Assembly: GCA_015680685.1 (NCBI GenBank)
Contig: MNCI01008930.1
Coordinates: 825,716-878,820 of the forward strand
Direction: 5' to 3'
Source: Gnetum montanum
Lineage: Eukaryota > Streptophyta > Gnetopsida > Gnetales > Gnetaceae
Length of the DNA stretch: 53,105 nucleotides
Both the position numbers and the translations under genes were made by a program. Every line of letters begins with the position of its first letter. Within the stretch, counting starts at the first letter, position 1. Below, piece by piece: positions 1 to 10,313 of the stretch. Under the pieces are notes generated by a model. That model saw nothing but the letters and a program-made list of their open reading frames with translations. It made no database searches and was not told where the DNA came from.

Positions 1-884
1 AGCCTCTTTGTCATAGTCCTATGAGTTATGCTTATTATTTTTTATTTTGTTTAAATTTTTTAACTAGTGGTTTAGATAGTATCATCCTTGGTAAGTAATT
101 TTGGGATTTTTAGATTGCTCATATTGTTCTTGGTGCCCGATAGAAAATTTCTGTTAAAATTTTTCCATAGAAGCACTTATGTTTAAAAGCCTTAAGAGCA
201 TTTTAGTAGTAAATTTTATTATTGTGCAACATAAGGACTGCTATTGAGATTTTTGTAAGAGAGCCTCTGCTTGTAATCATGCCGTTAAACGATTCAATAG
301 TCAAGACAGTTCAGAAAATATTTGGTATTTTGATGGGACTAGAATAGCTTCTTTTTATCTTTAAAGTGAATCTCTGTGGTATTTCAATCAAAAATTGTCA
401 ATTCTTTTGAAGGTTTTGTTGAATGCAATTGTTGACTTCCATTATCTAGCCAAAATGGAGTCTCGTACGTGATAGTTTACGTAGTAATTTTTTGGTAGCA
501 TAGTAGGATTGTCTTGAAGAAATTTCTTATTTGAGCCTTGAAAGTTTGAATAATTCATAGATATTGAATTTGCGATAGCTTTATTGCGAAGTGTTTACTC
601 ATATCATTTTACCTTGTTTAAATATTTGAGGTCTTAACACAAATCTTCCTTCCTTCCTATCTATTTCCATTGAATCTCACTCTATTTGTAGTTTTCTTAT
701 GGAACTATCTCTTTCTCTGGGGAGAATTAGAAGTAGATTCGTAGAGTTGTGCTCAAATGTTTTTTCAAAATTTTATTTTTTACAAGTAGGTATTATAAGG
801 ACCGCATAGACTAGGCAGTTGAACAAAATAGGAACTCTCAACAACTCACAGTACTTGGCAAAGTTGGCTAAATCTCTTTAAGGT
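1..884. other. Non-coding, probably body of a family H LTR
   Basis: AT-rich sequence without a convincing ORF. It runs without a visible break into the LTR terminus at 885-1080, so it is probably the body of the same LTR, but the other copy in the window (52910-53105) is cut off by the window edge and cannot confirm this. No TATA box or primer-binding site is evident. Confidence 0.4.
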
Positions 885-1080
885 AAGTCATTTGTAGTTT
901 ACACATAACGCAATCATTTTATATTTCACAATCACACACTGAAATAGCATACACACATACTCACATTAACTACTGAGTCTATTTGAGGTATCTAGGCCTT
1001 GGTGTTGCTAGAGACTAGCAAGCACCTAAATCCTATTCGAGTACACTCATTGGCGCTTGTGCCCCAAACGGTTGCCAACA
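885..1080. repeat. LTR terminus, family H (left copy, inverted to 52910-53105)
   Basis: This segment aligns over its whole length, as reverse complement, with 52910-53105, with scattered transitions and a few small indels. It ends GCCAACA, and the right copy begins TGTTGGC, as expected of an LTR terminus (TG...CA). The following sequence (from 1081) is gag of element A, and the right copy abuts the RT of element C, so the two different flanks fix the boundary. Orientation of the parent element is undecided. The left copy has lost many CpGs that the right copy retains. Confidence 0.75.
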
Positions 1081-1245
1081 CCTTGTCCTCTGTATCTATG
1101 CCCCTCTCATCACCAAACATTAATGCCACTAAGCACACACGATCATTGCCACCCCATGCAAAAGGGTCTAGCCCCATGAAATTGCTTCTCCTTGAGAAAT
1201 TCGTCTTCTTGGACGAATGGAGGAAGAAAAGGGAGGAAAACAACA

Positions 1246-2174
1246 GGAAGGTGGACAAGACCTCCTAAATGCTCTTACTTAGGTCAAACAGGATTTGAAA
1301 CAAAATAACACAACTTTGAGCTTGTATGACCTGGTAATGACTTCAACCGCACACCATGAGGCTTTGGTTTACATGTTAACATCCATACCAATTGACGAAA
1401 ACATGCTGGCAAAGGAGAAAGAAATCCATGAGGTCATGCTTCCTTCTACGCCCGAAGAACCACAACCATCTCAGTTAACATTCCATGATGAGTTCATTAA
1501 GGAAGACTTTGAAAAGGGTCAAGCGATGATAGCACCCCTATTCATCACAATTCAGGTGAATCAACACAAGATCCAAAGAGTACATGTTGATGACAGGGCT
1601 GCTACGAATGTCATCTCATTCCCCATAGTGGACAAACTGGGTTTGGTGGACGAAATCAAACCCATGATAATGTCATGTTTGAAGTCATTCAATGGGGCAC
1701 AGGTAATGATGAAAGGCACTGTCCACATTAACTTTGTGGTAGGGTACTAGTTCCCCACAAGTGCAACATTCATCATGGTAGAAGAGATGCCTAGGTTTAA
1801 CTTGATCTTGGGGAGGTCATGGTTAGCCCAAATCAAGGCCATCTCTTTGTCTATACATCAAGAAATCCACCTACCTTATGCAGGGAGGGAGGTGGTGATC
1901 CATGGTGATGAAGTGGCAAACTAGGTGATAAAGAACATCAATATGGAGCAAGGTTCAGAGGTCATAACCTCTGAGAATGAAACACCTATCTCCACTGAAG
2001 CTAATTGCTTGACAAAAGAGCCGGCCCAAGACATTGGCTCATAAAATGAAAATGTGTGGTCCGAATTGCCTTTTCAAGTGGTAGACAACGACATAGAAGA
2101 ATATTGCAACAAAGCCTCTCGACCTTATGCATTGCCAAGCCCACGCTGGGTTAGAAAGTAGTTGCGAGGATGAT
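1246..2174 (+). pseudogene. Gag C-terminus and aspartic protease of element A
   Basis: One frame runs through the longest open piece (1295-1750) and continues past a TAG at 1748-1750. The active site reads VDDRAATNVIS, where the family has D-[ST/D]-G; Gly is replaced by Arg. Downstream, after the stop, NLILGRSWL matches the conserved (I/L)LGRPW block of Tat proteases, and a basic segment PSPRWVRK precedes the final stops near 2160-2174. The protease would mature Gag-Pol in the virus-like particle. The upstream part (about 1246-1330, QDLLNALT) is the end of Gag; the rest of Gag is gone. Inactive because of stops and the changed active-site loop. Confidence 0.75.
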
Positions 2175-2378
2175 CGTTACTTGTGTAGTGTAACAACTCC
2201 ATTTCTCCTTACCCAATTAATGCTCATTATACATTTATTCCTTGTTTGCTTTACATTCACTCATTTATGATAAGTATCTAACTCATTCTTTAAACCATTC
2301 ACATGTCCACTCTTTACATTACACCATGGCCCACTAAGGCCTAAAATTGAAAATTTTTTTCCTTACCATCATCCAATA

Positions 2379-2507
2379 GTCCGAAATAGCTTAAAACTAC
2401 CAATAGCCTAAGATGGCCTAAAACTAGCAATAGCCTAAAATGGCTTAAAACTACCAATGGCCCGAAATGGCCTAAAACTAGTGATGGCCCAAAATGGCCT
2501 AAAACTA
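2379..2507 (+). repeat. 27-bp minisatellite, about 5 units
   Basis: Units of 27 bp with the core GCCTAAAACTAGCAAT, for example around 2412, 2439 and 2466, varying by a few transitions. It lies between the protease block and the 3' end of the antisense gene. The TAAAACTAG core resembles the ACCTTAAACTAG core of the other minisatellites in A and B. The rest of 2175-2680 is AT-rich and shows nothing else. Confidence 0.8.
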
Positions 2508-2680
2508 AAATAAGATGCTCCTAACAAATTTTATCCAATAAAGGGAATAAAATAAAATTAAAATAAATACAACACATAACACATAAAAAAAATAAATTTC
2601 TTCATATTCCATTTTTTCTTTCACAAATTAATAATGTTTGTAACATTCTTTAAATTCAAATAAAATGTTCACCTGCTACA

Positions 2681-2743
2681 CTATGACCCTTCACCTGCGC
2701 CATCATTCCCTACTTCATTAGGCCCTATGTTTTTTTCTGGAGT
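2681..2743 (-). other. Candidate terminal exon of the antisense gene
   Basis: Minus-strand sequence TTTCTTTGTGGTGCAG, a fair plant 3' splice site, is followed at 2743 by 20 open codons (start TPEKNIGPNE, end GAGEGS) and a TAG at 2683-2681. The upstream block ends at a stop near 2808. A donor near 2828 would be GTCAGT, a weak match. Splicing here is inference. Confidence 0.3.
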
Positions 2744-2807
2744 CTGCACCACAAAGAAAATGTAGTCAGTTAAAGTCACCATAAAGATTTTGATAAATAA
2801 ATTATCA

Positions 2808-3560
2808 CTACGCCAAAAGGTAACTGACTCGATATGGCCCCACGTCTATTTCGGGGGCTATCGAATCTAGGCCTACTGCCAAGCATTGCAAGATCTCCTC
2901 TTCCATGATATCAACCCAATTATTGTCTCCCAGATTAGTACTTGCAACAACTTTCTCCTTCTCTATGGATGTCCATCTCAGTTGCCTTGGAGAAAAGGTA
3001 GCAGTGGCGGTCTCACCTGTAAGAAAGGTCACTTTCCTTTTAAGAGATTCACTCACTATCACCTGTTGCATAAACCTATCGTAAGCCCAAGAAGTGCCAA
3101 TAATGTCAAGGAATACCTCATGAGTATGTAACTTGATAGAGGCATTCCAATATTGGTTATGTTTGGTGGCACGTTCTAGCTTATACATGTGCTTGTGATT
3201 TTTCTATGCCTATCCCCACTCGTAAACCTTGGCATTATAATATTTCTAGTCTTGGTTCTTCTGAGATAATAGGTCCATTTGCATGTGCTGCTCTACTTTT
3301 TCACTAGTGGTCTCATTTTTGTATTGCACAATCATCTAGTACCTCATGTAGTCGATGACGATCATGTGCCAACTACCATTGTTGATGTCTTGAGCCAATA
3401 GAAATTCATTCCTAGAATGGAGATCTCCCACCTGGGTAGTTAGGTTGGCCTTCTCCTTCTCAAGCCTCTGTACCCATTTCTAGAAGTCTTTGTTCACACG
3501 CTTGCATTCCCACAAGGAGCGTGCCAAGTACAGTGCACATTGGCTTGCTTTTTCATATAC
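2808..3560 (-). pseudogene. Antisense gene, leucine-zipper and C-terminal part
   Basis: Read on the minus strand from about 3560. RLEKEKANL and the following residues give leucines at exact seven-residue spacing four times (L-x6-L-x6-L-x6-L, near 3465-3390), a leucine zipper. Stops at expected Gln codons interrupt it near 3330-3190. The longest open piece is 126 codons (3188-2808) with a helical, charged composition (KLERATKHNQ, then MQQVIVSESLKRKV) and an acidic tail (DIMEEEILQ) ending in the stop at 2808. The zipper suggests a protein that dimerises. Similar coiled coils occur in ORF2 of element E, but I see no clear sequence match between them. Confidence 0.55.
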
Positions 3561-4157
3561 ACAAAGAGGTACTTCGGTTATCTTAGGTGGAAATTTAGGC
3601 ACAATGTTGACCTCAACCACTCATTTGGGGTTCCACTTGAGGCAGAAGGCTACTAACCACATATACAAAGGCATTAATCATAGAAACATAGTGAAGCAAC
3701 AACATTTTAAAGAGTCTAGTGTAGAAATTTTGACTCACCCACTTCTAGGTTGATTTACCTCAGATGGTCAATCATGTCATCAACCACCCCTTCCATGAAA
3801 GTAAATTTATCAAGGGTCTCGGTCCACAGTTTTAGGTGGATCGAGGAAGGTTTAGAGGTATGAATAGTGGTGTCAGTTGTATAAAAAAACATGTTAGCCA
3901 AAATGGAGGGAAATCATGATAAAGTTGATGAAGAACATAAATGATAGTGTAAAGCTCCTACCCAGCAAACCCTCAGGGGTGATAGCAAAGGGGTCACCCA
4001 TTGGCACACTATCAAATATGTGGTCAAACTCACTAGCATCCAAATGGAGCCCATCTCTTTCTAGCTGACCCAATAACGTAGCAGTGTCCTTGATGCTCAT
4101 GTGCCCCTCCAGCACTGAGATGCTCTTTGCGAAAGGGTTGTCAGCAAGGACCTCATC

Positions 4158-4407
4158 CTAGTTGCCAGGAGCCTCTTTGTCATTGGCTAGGCCCCTTTCT
4201 TCGTTGGTAGGGGTCTCCTCTTCATTGAAGGAGACCTCCTCCTCACTAGCCAAGGCCCTTTCTTCTGTAGCAGGGGCCCCTTCTTCATTAGCAAGGGCCC
4301 TCTCCTTTGTAGCTGAAGCGTCTTTGTTCTCGGTGGTTGCCCCTGTTGTAGGAACCACCACCTCTTCTCCCTCTTCTTCTTCTTCTTCCTCTACTGATAA
4401 AGCATAA
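4158..4407 (-). pseudogene. Antisense gene, acidic Ala-Glu repeat region
   Basis: Minus-strand frame of 67 open codons from the ATG at 4361, preceded by a run of Glu codons (near 4400-4370). The protein is a degenerate repeat of about 8-10 residues built on (A/N)EE(G/R)APA and ALASEEE, strongly acidic and probably disordered. The block lies between the core and zipper regions. The plus-strand ORF here is only the mirror of this low-complexity DNA. Confidence 0.55.
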
Positions 4408-4584
4408 TTGCAGTAAGTAAATTATACGAACCTGAAGCAGATGCTACGCTACCTAGCATAACACAGTGTAGCAAATGTTAGCCAAATAAAAAATAAAAAA
4501 AATGAACACTTACCAATCGGAGGCTACAGTCTGCGAAGTTTGAGTCGTAGCTTATTCCCCCTTTCTTCGTTAGTACGAGGGGTC

Positions 4585-5345
4585 TCATTGGTAGGGTGGG
4601 ACCTCTTGTGTTGCAGCTTGGTCATCACTATCTCTGCAATGAGCCATTCCCCCCTTTTTCACACTACCAGTGGTAATGGGAGGTGCCTCTCCCACACTGT
4701 CATGGGCCCAAAAGTTGTGTGCCACCTGATCCCTAGTCGTCATCGAAAATGACTTCCCAATAGCTTCTAGGGGATCTTGAGAGTGGGTGATACGGAAGAC
4801 TTGGTAGATCCATAGTTTGGAGATCTGGCTATGATCTTCTAGTACCCAGACCCCATTCTCACGGACTACCAAGAATTCTACAAAACACCATAGGTAGGCT
4901 AAGAAAAAGGCATGGTGCACGTTGAAATGGGACTCAAGCTTCCTGCAAGGCTTGACCATTTCAGCCTAGATGCCTCTGCAAAGGTGTTTGGCCCAATTGT
5001 AACTGGTCCCCTCTTTCATGACATCCCTCATTATCCGAGCTTGCTCAATCCCAATGATTTTCCTTAGGATATCAGCTTGGGGAATGCACGTGCATGAAAG
5101 ATAGGGTAAACTATTTTGGCCACCCATAGCCTGAATTTCTTAATATAGAGCCCCATTTGGTCCTTTGCTGCTCCTAGCCACTCCTCGTTGTCCCCCTAAT
5201 TGTGTACATATTTCTTTTATTTTTCTCCCATGGGGAGACCATAAGAGGAAACATCGAAAAGATCCGTAAATAATTGATCATTGACATCAAACACCACGTG
5301 CACACCATGAACACATGTGGAAGTGGTTTGCCTTTTCGGAAAAGG
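4585..5345 (-). pseudogene. Antisense gene, core region
   Basis: Minus strand. A frame with DQLFTDLFDVSSYGLPMGEK near 5290 continues through GDNEEWLGAAKDQMGLYIKK to about 5080, with two stops at expected Gln codons. A frameshift near 5070 then leads to the longest open piece (4959-4585, 124 codons), which contains HHAFFLAYLWCFVEFLVV, a hydrophobic helix, and a tail rich in charged residues. The plain reading is a globular domain of roughly 230 residues. It is loosely reminiscent of plant transposon-encoded 'ATHILA ORF-1'/plant mobile-type proteins, but I cannot confirm homology by eye. Confidence 0.5.
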
Positions 5346-5740
5346 AGTCTACTAGGGAAAGCATCTCGGTAGGCGGGACATTTGGGTTAATAGCTAGAAA
5401 TAAGTCCATAAGCCCAGCCTCTTAAAGGTTATGGACCAACATGGTTGGGGCCCCATTGCAGAGCCAACACTAGGTCTCCTCCACCTCCCCATACTTAAAA
5501 AAGAGGTTGGTTTCATTGCATCTAGAGGCAATCATAGTCACCTCCTAGGATTTCTTCGCCACTAAAAAGATTCACAAAAAATAAAAAAGAAAAGAAAAGA
5601 GAGAGGGTTCGCAAAAGGTAAACATCACTCAAACATGTAACATTGAATTCACACTTTAGTGTACTAGGTTTAAACGACATAGGAAATTGTGGGAGATCCA
5701 CCAATACGTCTTCGATGGTGAGCGACTTGAGGGATGCCCA

Positions 5741-6520
5741 TTACCTATCCAACCAACCGGCTTCTTTACACTTCCCATAAAATTGGGAATACCAGGTTGG
5801 ATAGGTTCTAAAATCACCCCCAAATTCGCCTATTATGCGAATGCGCACATTCCTAGTGGAGGAAAACTCTCGCAGGGCCATCTGTGCTAATGCCAAGGTG
5901 TCGATGTCACCGTGGAGACAACTCTTGTCAATAAAAAATATGGTAACACATAAAAAATGCACATATACACTATTAATACTTATGTCTAATGTAGCATGGA
6001 TCACACAATGACAAAATACCTTCGTAGAACTCACCTACTAGCATAGTAAATAGTTCTAGGTGGGTTCTAAAAGCAGGTGCCCATGTGACGGGCAAGAAAC
6101 AACGTGTTGTATAAGTGATAGCACTTATACTCAGGCATCTCCTAGATCCAACTTAAGCATCTTAAGATTTTTAGATGTTGGTTGGAACCTTTGCCTGTTT
6201 GCCCCCGATTGATCCATCAGTCAAAAATTTTAGAATCCCCTGGTTTGCCCCTGGCAACAGGGCTTCTATGACTGCGGCTGCTATCTTCGTCGATAAGTTT
6301 GACCAAATGATCACACTAAAATTCTAAAGGAGGAACTGTAGGAAGTCCAGTGCGCCCTCTCGGAACCAGACCGCATGCTGCTCCACACGTGCATGGGGGA
6401 ACAGACATTAGCCATTGGTATGTTGAGGCAGCATAGGACTCCCACAATCTCCAAGACAATCAGGATGGGCTTTAACATGACCTTGTATAATGAAGGATCA
6501 GACATTAGCACTATGTACGA
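5741..6520 (-). pseudogene. Antisense gene, N-terminal region with a possible intron
   Basis: Minus strand. MSDPSLYKVMLKPILIVLEI starts near 6503 and leads after breaks to EQHAVWFREGALDFLQFLL and STKIAAAVIEALLPGANQG (to about 6230). After a non-coding-looking stretch, FYEGILSLCDPC ends at about 5985, and HGDIDTLALAQMALREFSS begins near 5918, running to GKCKEAGWLDR at 5741. GAAG|GTATTT near 6020 and a pyrimidine/AT-rich tract ending ATTGACAAG near 5925 could mark an intron. Exon limits are inference; function unknown. Confidence 0.4.
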
Positions 6521-6533
6521 GCAAAGTTTACAC

Positions 6534-6643
6534 GTAGTGTAGCATAACCCTCTGATTATGTATAGCATAGCATAACCCTCTAATTACATATAGCGTAGCA
6601 TGACATTTTCATTACATGTAGTGTAGCATGATCTCACAGTCAT
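6534..6643. repeat. Tandem repeat of about 26-30 bp with TAGYRTAGCAT core
   Basis: Four units begin at about 6534, 6560, 6590 and 6618, each with GTAGTGTAGCAT, ATAGCATAGCAT or ATAGCGTAGCAT followed by a short AT-rich spacer. The same (G/A)TAGCGTAGCA core recurs in the LTRs of A and B. The stretch 6644-7335 is AT-rich, with no clear coding signal, and is probably intron or decayed sequence of the antisense unit. Confidence 0.65.
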
Positions 6644-7335
6644 AAAAATTTAAAAATAAAAGAAATACAAACAAAAAACAACAAAACAAGCCTTGCAGTG
6701 TAGCATGGTCATCAAACCTCACACAATGCAACAACGCTTAGATGACATAATGTAGAAAATGAACAGGAATAGGTAGATGTTCTACAATACAATGATGTAA
6801 TCAACACATTACTAAAACAAGCATGGAAATATGGCAAGCTTAAAAAATTCAACAACGCAACGGTATTGCAGATTCAATAGCATAACAATGCAAAAAACTA
6901 AAAGACCTTATGACATACTGGCATACCACAATAAAAACATTATAAAGTGTAGTCAAGTAAGAGTTCACTGTGCTACAACTATCCCAATCAGACTTCAACT
7001 ATACAAAATAATTTACGTTGTACTACATTAAACATGTGTCACATTTTTCAAATCTCACAAGCGGCCAAACCCTACTAAGGACAACACACTATACTAACAA
7101 TGTGCTAAGCTGTCCAAACTTGCCCAAACCCCCATGACAAGGAAATCACAACAATGGCAACCAAGGAAATACTACATGCAGCTATAGCATAATGTTTGTA
7201 TAGCTACTATGGCCAACCAGCAACAATGGTAGCGTAGCGGCCAAAGTGGTGACCAAAACGAATGGCAAAAAACATGGATTTCAACAATAAAAATTGTAGA
7301 AGTTTGAACAACAAAGGATGTGTAACAACTTATCA

Positions 7336-7452
7336 AGTAGATGGAGTCTCCTCCCACACTTCAATGCATGCCTGGGTTAGGTACCCTAAAGTTTCCTTAA
7401 CTTCATCCACCTTAGCAAGCCCTTGGTGCTTACGTTCACCTTTAGGTGCCAT
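7336..7452 (-). pseudogene. Antisense gene, first exon
   Basis: ATG at 7452-7450 lies about 130 bp downstream of the TATA box. It opens 39 codons: MAPKGERKHQGLAKVDEVKE, then TLGYLTQACIEVWEE, stop near 7336. A GTAGATGGAG-type start context is absent. Copy B has similar DNA (GGATGA, then CATGCATTGA) in the corresponding place around 47435-47480, supporting a conserved exon. The 3' limit and donor are unknown. Confidence 0.45.
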
Positions 7453-7583
7453 TGCTTCACTCACAAATGCTATTGGCTACTACACTACACTATCTTGCTT
7501 TCTCTCGACACGATCGTGCTATGCTCTAGATGTGGGCTCTGCACTCTGACAACAAAAATGACAAGTTTACTAGGGGTAAACCC

Positions 7584-7593
7584 CTATTTATAG
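7584..7593 (-). promoter_or_regulatory. TATA box of the antisense gene
   Basis: CTATAAATAG on the minus strand, about 130 bp before the ATG at 7452. A TATAAATAGG lies in the same relative place in copy B (47261-47269), upstream of RT and pointing away from it. Conservation in two diverged copies supports a real promoter. Confidence 0.55.
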
Positions 7594-7778
7594 CCAACAC
7601 GGTGAGAAGAACTTATCATTTTGGCATCCTGAGTAATGTGGGATGCCCCATATAGCGTAATACTTTTGTGTCATAAACTTGCGATAGCATAACATTCTTG
7701 TTTGCAAATAGGTGGCCCCAACCAAAAATTTTTTCCCACCTTAAATTAGCAACCTACCTGTACGAAACCTATGTACCA

Positions 7779-8033
7779 TGGTCCACAAAGACCTTAAACT
7801 AGTAACCTCTACAATGCCAACCTGTTAATGATCCGCAAATACCTTAAACTAGTAACCTTATCCACCAACCTGTTAAGGGTCTACCATGACCTTAAAGAGG
7901 CAACTTTAACACCCATTTTGCATTTTAGACTAGATTTTGCAATGTTATGGTCCACCATGACCTTAAACTGGCAGAGTTAATGTCAATTGCATGTTCAAAC
8001 CTACTCACGGTCCACCAAGACCTTAAACTGGTA
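7779..8033 (+). repeat. Minisatellite, GGTCCACCATGACCTTAAAC units
   Basis: Five units at roughly 50-60 bp spacing, each with GGTCCACCAAGACCTTAAAC or a close variant followed by TGGTAAC-like sequence (near 7780, 7830, 7879, 7949, 8009). It separates the antisense promoter from RT. One equivalent unit, reversed, is present upstream of RT in copy B (47004-47056). Confidence 0.8.
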
Positions 8034-8259
8034 ACTTGCGAACATGGCTAAATAGTAAAGAATTATTTCATGTTCCACTATTGCTTTGCAAATATTTATT
8101 ATCATGCGCTATAGCTACAAAGATGTATCACTTGACTAGTCTTCTTCTTATTATGGAAGGTTGAACAAGATGGCCATGCAGCGTGATCTACACTCACTTT
8201 TAACCTTGACAGGTCCTCATGGCAAGCTTGCAAGATATCCGAACTTAGAGTCGATAGAC

Positions 8260-9330
8260 TAGGATTCATCTACTGATAACATTGCAGCTTCCCTAGAAAC
8301 ATCCCTAGATTGGCCCAAACATTTGGTATAAGCCTTAGACTTAGAGGTTGGGGATGTGACCAAGGACCCTTTCATCAAAGCACCGATAACGACATCCAGG
8401 GGGAAAAAAGACACTAAAACTAAGTTCCCTCCTAGATCAACAAATGCAAAAAGATGTATCTAGAGTCCTTCAAGACAACACCAAAGTATTTGCATGGTCC
8501 TATAATGACATGCCGGGCTTAGACCCATGGTTAATACAACATAACATTATATTGGACCCACATGTCAAACCGGTTAAACAAAAGGCTCGAAATATTAAAC
8601 CAGAAATTGAATTAGCTGTACGTGATGAAATCACTAAGCTATACCAAGCATGCTTCATTCGCTTGGTCAATTACTCAGAATGGGTGTCAAACATCATTGT
8701 AGTCTCTAAGAAAATGGGAGGAATATGAATCTTTATAGATTTTCGAGATCTGAATGAGGTAACAATTAAAGATGACTTTCCACTACCAAGTATTGATCAA
8801 CTTATCAACACTATGGCTAGTCATGCTTTACTATCCTTTATGGATGGGTTCTCGAGTTACAATCAAATTTGCATAAATATAGAGCATCAGTTGATGACTA
8901 CTTTCATGACCCCTTGGGGTACCTTTTGTTGCACTATCATGTCCTTTTTTCTAAAGAATTTCAAAGCAACCTAGCAACGAGCCATGACCTACATATTCAT
9001 CGACTACCTCCTAGAGAAGCTAAACAATTATGTGGATGACATAGTGGTCAAGTCTAAGATAGCTATTGATCATCCCGCTGATCTAGATGTAGTACTAAAG
9101 TGTTGTCATAGGCATGACTTGTGCCTTAATCCAAAGAAGTGTGTTTTCAGCATAAAAACCAGACGCATGCTAGGGTTTGTAGAATTGGAGGCTAGAATAC
9201 GAGTGGACTCTAACAAAGTTAAGGCCATTGTTAACCTAGCACCCCCTACTAACCTTAAAGAATTACGTGGGTTGAAAGGTAGAATATAGTTCATCAGAAG
9301 GTTTATAGCAAGGTTGATTGACAAGTTACA
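8260..9330 (+). pseudogene. Reverse transcriptase of element A
   Basis: Preceded by a Tat-type linker (SLETSLDWPKH near 8290; MPGLDPWLIQHNI near 8510). RT blocks in order: IKPEIELAVRDEITKL, then WVSNIIVVSKKMGG (8690), FIDFRDLNEVTIKDDFPLPS (8735), the catalytic block YVDDIVVKS (9029-9055), LNPKKCVF (9126) and the thumb GLKGRI (9270). Stops interrupt it at 8726-8728, near 8972 and at 9287. The YVDD pair is intact. RT copies the element RNA to DNA in the particle. The frame is largely constant, so decay is by point mutation. Confidence 0.85.
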
Positions 9331-9364
9331 CCCCATGCAACAGTTACTAAAGAAGGGGGTTAAC

Positions 9365-9790
9365 TTTGAGTGGACAACACAATGTCAACAAGCCTTTGAT
9401 GACTTGAAGAAAGATCTTTTACAGCTCCCAACTATGTACCCACCATAGAGGGATAAGCCTTTCTACATCTACCTTTTCACCTCATACACATCTATCACAG
9501 CACTATTATGCCAATGCCAAAAAAGAGAAGACAACTCTGAAATCCCAGTCTAATACTTGAGCCATGCATTAATAGCATATGAAGCAAAATATAATGAAGT
9601 GGAAAGGAATTGTCTCTCCCTAGTGTTTGTGCTAAAAAAGTGGAGACACTATCTATTCCGTAGCCAAGTGAACATTATATGCAAAAGTAATGTACTTCAG
9701 GATATCACAAACAACCTATATGAAAGTAGCAGGATAGCCCAATGGAAAGTAATAACAGTGGAATTCGATTTACACTATGTAGCCTAATCA
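9365..9790 (+). pseudogene. First (gypsy-type) RNase H of element A
   Basis: Starts after the connection segment FEWTTQCQQAFDDLKKDLL (9367). DKPFYIYLFTS (9452) occupies the first RNase H strand but lacks its catalytic Asp. YNEVERNCLSLVFVLKKWRHY (9590-9652) is the conserved helix with Glu. ICKSNVLQ (9679) stands where V(L/Y)TDH is usual, so another acidic residue is missing. Loss of activity in this domain is compatible with a role as a tether when a second RNase H is present, but the copy also carries random stops (9446, 9551, 9785). Confidence 0.75.
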
Positions 9791-9884
9791 TCAACGAAAG
9801 GACAAGTGATAGCTAAATAGCTTGCAACCTCACTTGTTGATGATTAAGAAAGCATAGAACTAGAATTCTTTGATGAACATGTTA

Positions 9885-10185
9885 GTAGTATGAACCTTGT
9901 GTCATCACATTTCAAGGTTGTTTTGCATTTCGACGGTGCCTCAACCATGCGAGGTGGTAGTGCCATTGCTGTCATTACATTCCCCTTGGGGGACATGCAA
10001 CCTTTTGCTTACTACTTCATGTTCTTTTGTATGAACAATGTAGCTAAGAATGAAGGACTCCTTAGGGGCCTCTTAGTAGCTCGGCAATTAAAGATACAAC
10101 ATTTGGCAGTCCGAGGTGACTCTCAACTTGTCGTCAACCAAATCATTGAACTCTACACCTGTAAAGCTTCACACTTATAGCCTTA
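9885..10185 (+). pseudogene. Second, archaeal-type RNase H of element A
   Basis: Open from MNLVSS at 9890 to the stop at 10178-10180 (96 codons). It carries the RNase HI fold landmarks HFDGAS (first Asp, 9929), NNVAKNEGLLRGL (Glu, about 10055) and VRGDSQLVVNQI (second Asp, about 10120), so all three acidic residues survive. An added archaeal-type RNase H between RNase H and integrase is known from the Tat/Ogre/Retand lineage and identifies the family. It removes RNA from RNA-DNA hybrids during cDNA synthesis. The corresponding domain of copy B has lost two of the three acids. Confidence 0.85.
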
Positions 10186-10313
10186 CTATGATTTGGCCAA
10201 AAACTTGTTGCAATAGTTCACCACGATAGACATTTAGCATGTTCCACGTAGCAAGAACACCATAGCTAATTAAATTAGCTATGCTAGCATTAAACGTGCT
10301 ACTACACTTGTTC

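Larger units (their letters stand above)
2681..7452 (-). pseudogene. Antisense gene of the Tat-lineage element (unknown function)
   Basis: On the minus strand, between protease and RT, lies a broken but long gene-like unit read from about 7452 down to 2681. Visible blocks in order: a short first exon at the ATG (7452-7336), an N-terminal region (about 6520-5741), a core (5345-4585), an acidic repeat (4407-4158), an alpha-helical leucine-zipper part (3560-2808) and a possible last exon (2743-2681). A TATA box lies at 7584-7593. Stops are mostly at expected Gln codons, and frames change between blocks, which fits introns plus decay. I do not recognise the protein. Antisense ORFs are known in some Tat elements (for example Grande), but those I know of lie after pol; this one lies before RT. 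The beginning of the same unit is found in element B (47261-48010). Confidence 0.6.

Noticed and set aside
1-1080. 5' LTR of element A
   Set aside because: It does not match the 3' LTR of A (13485-15481), and no PBS follows at 1081.
992-1268. Overlapping ORFs on both strands (88 and 89 codons)
   Set aside because: They span the boundary between the family H LTR (to 1080) and gag of element A, so neither can be an original gene.
4162-4407. Plus-strand Ser/Ala/Leu-rich ORF
   Set aside because: Mirror of the acidic repeat on the minus strand; low-complexity DNA is open on both strands.
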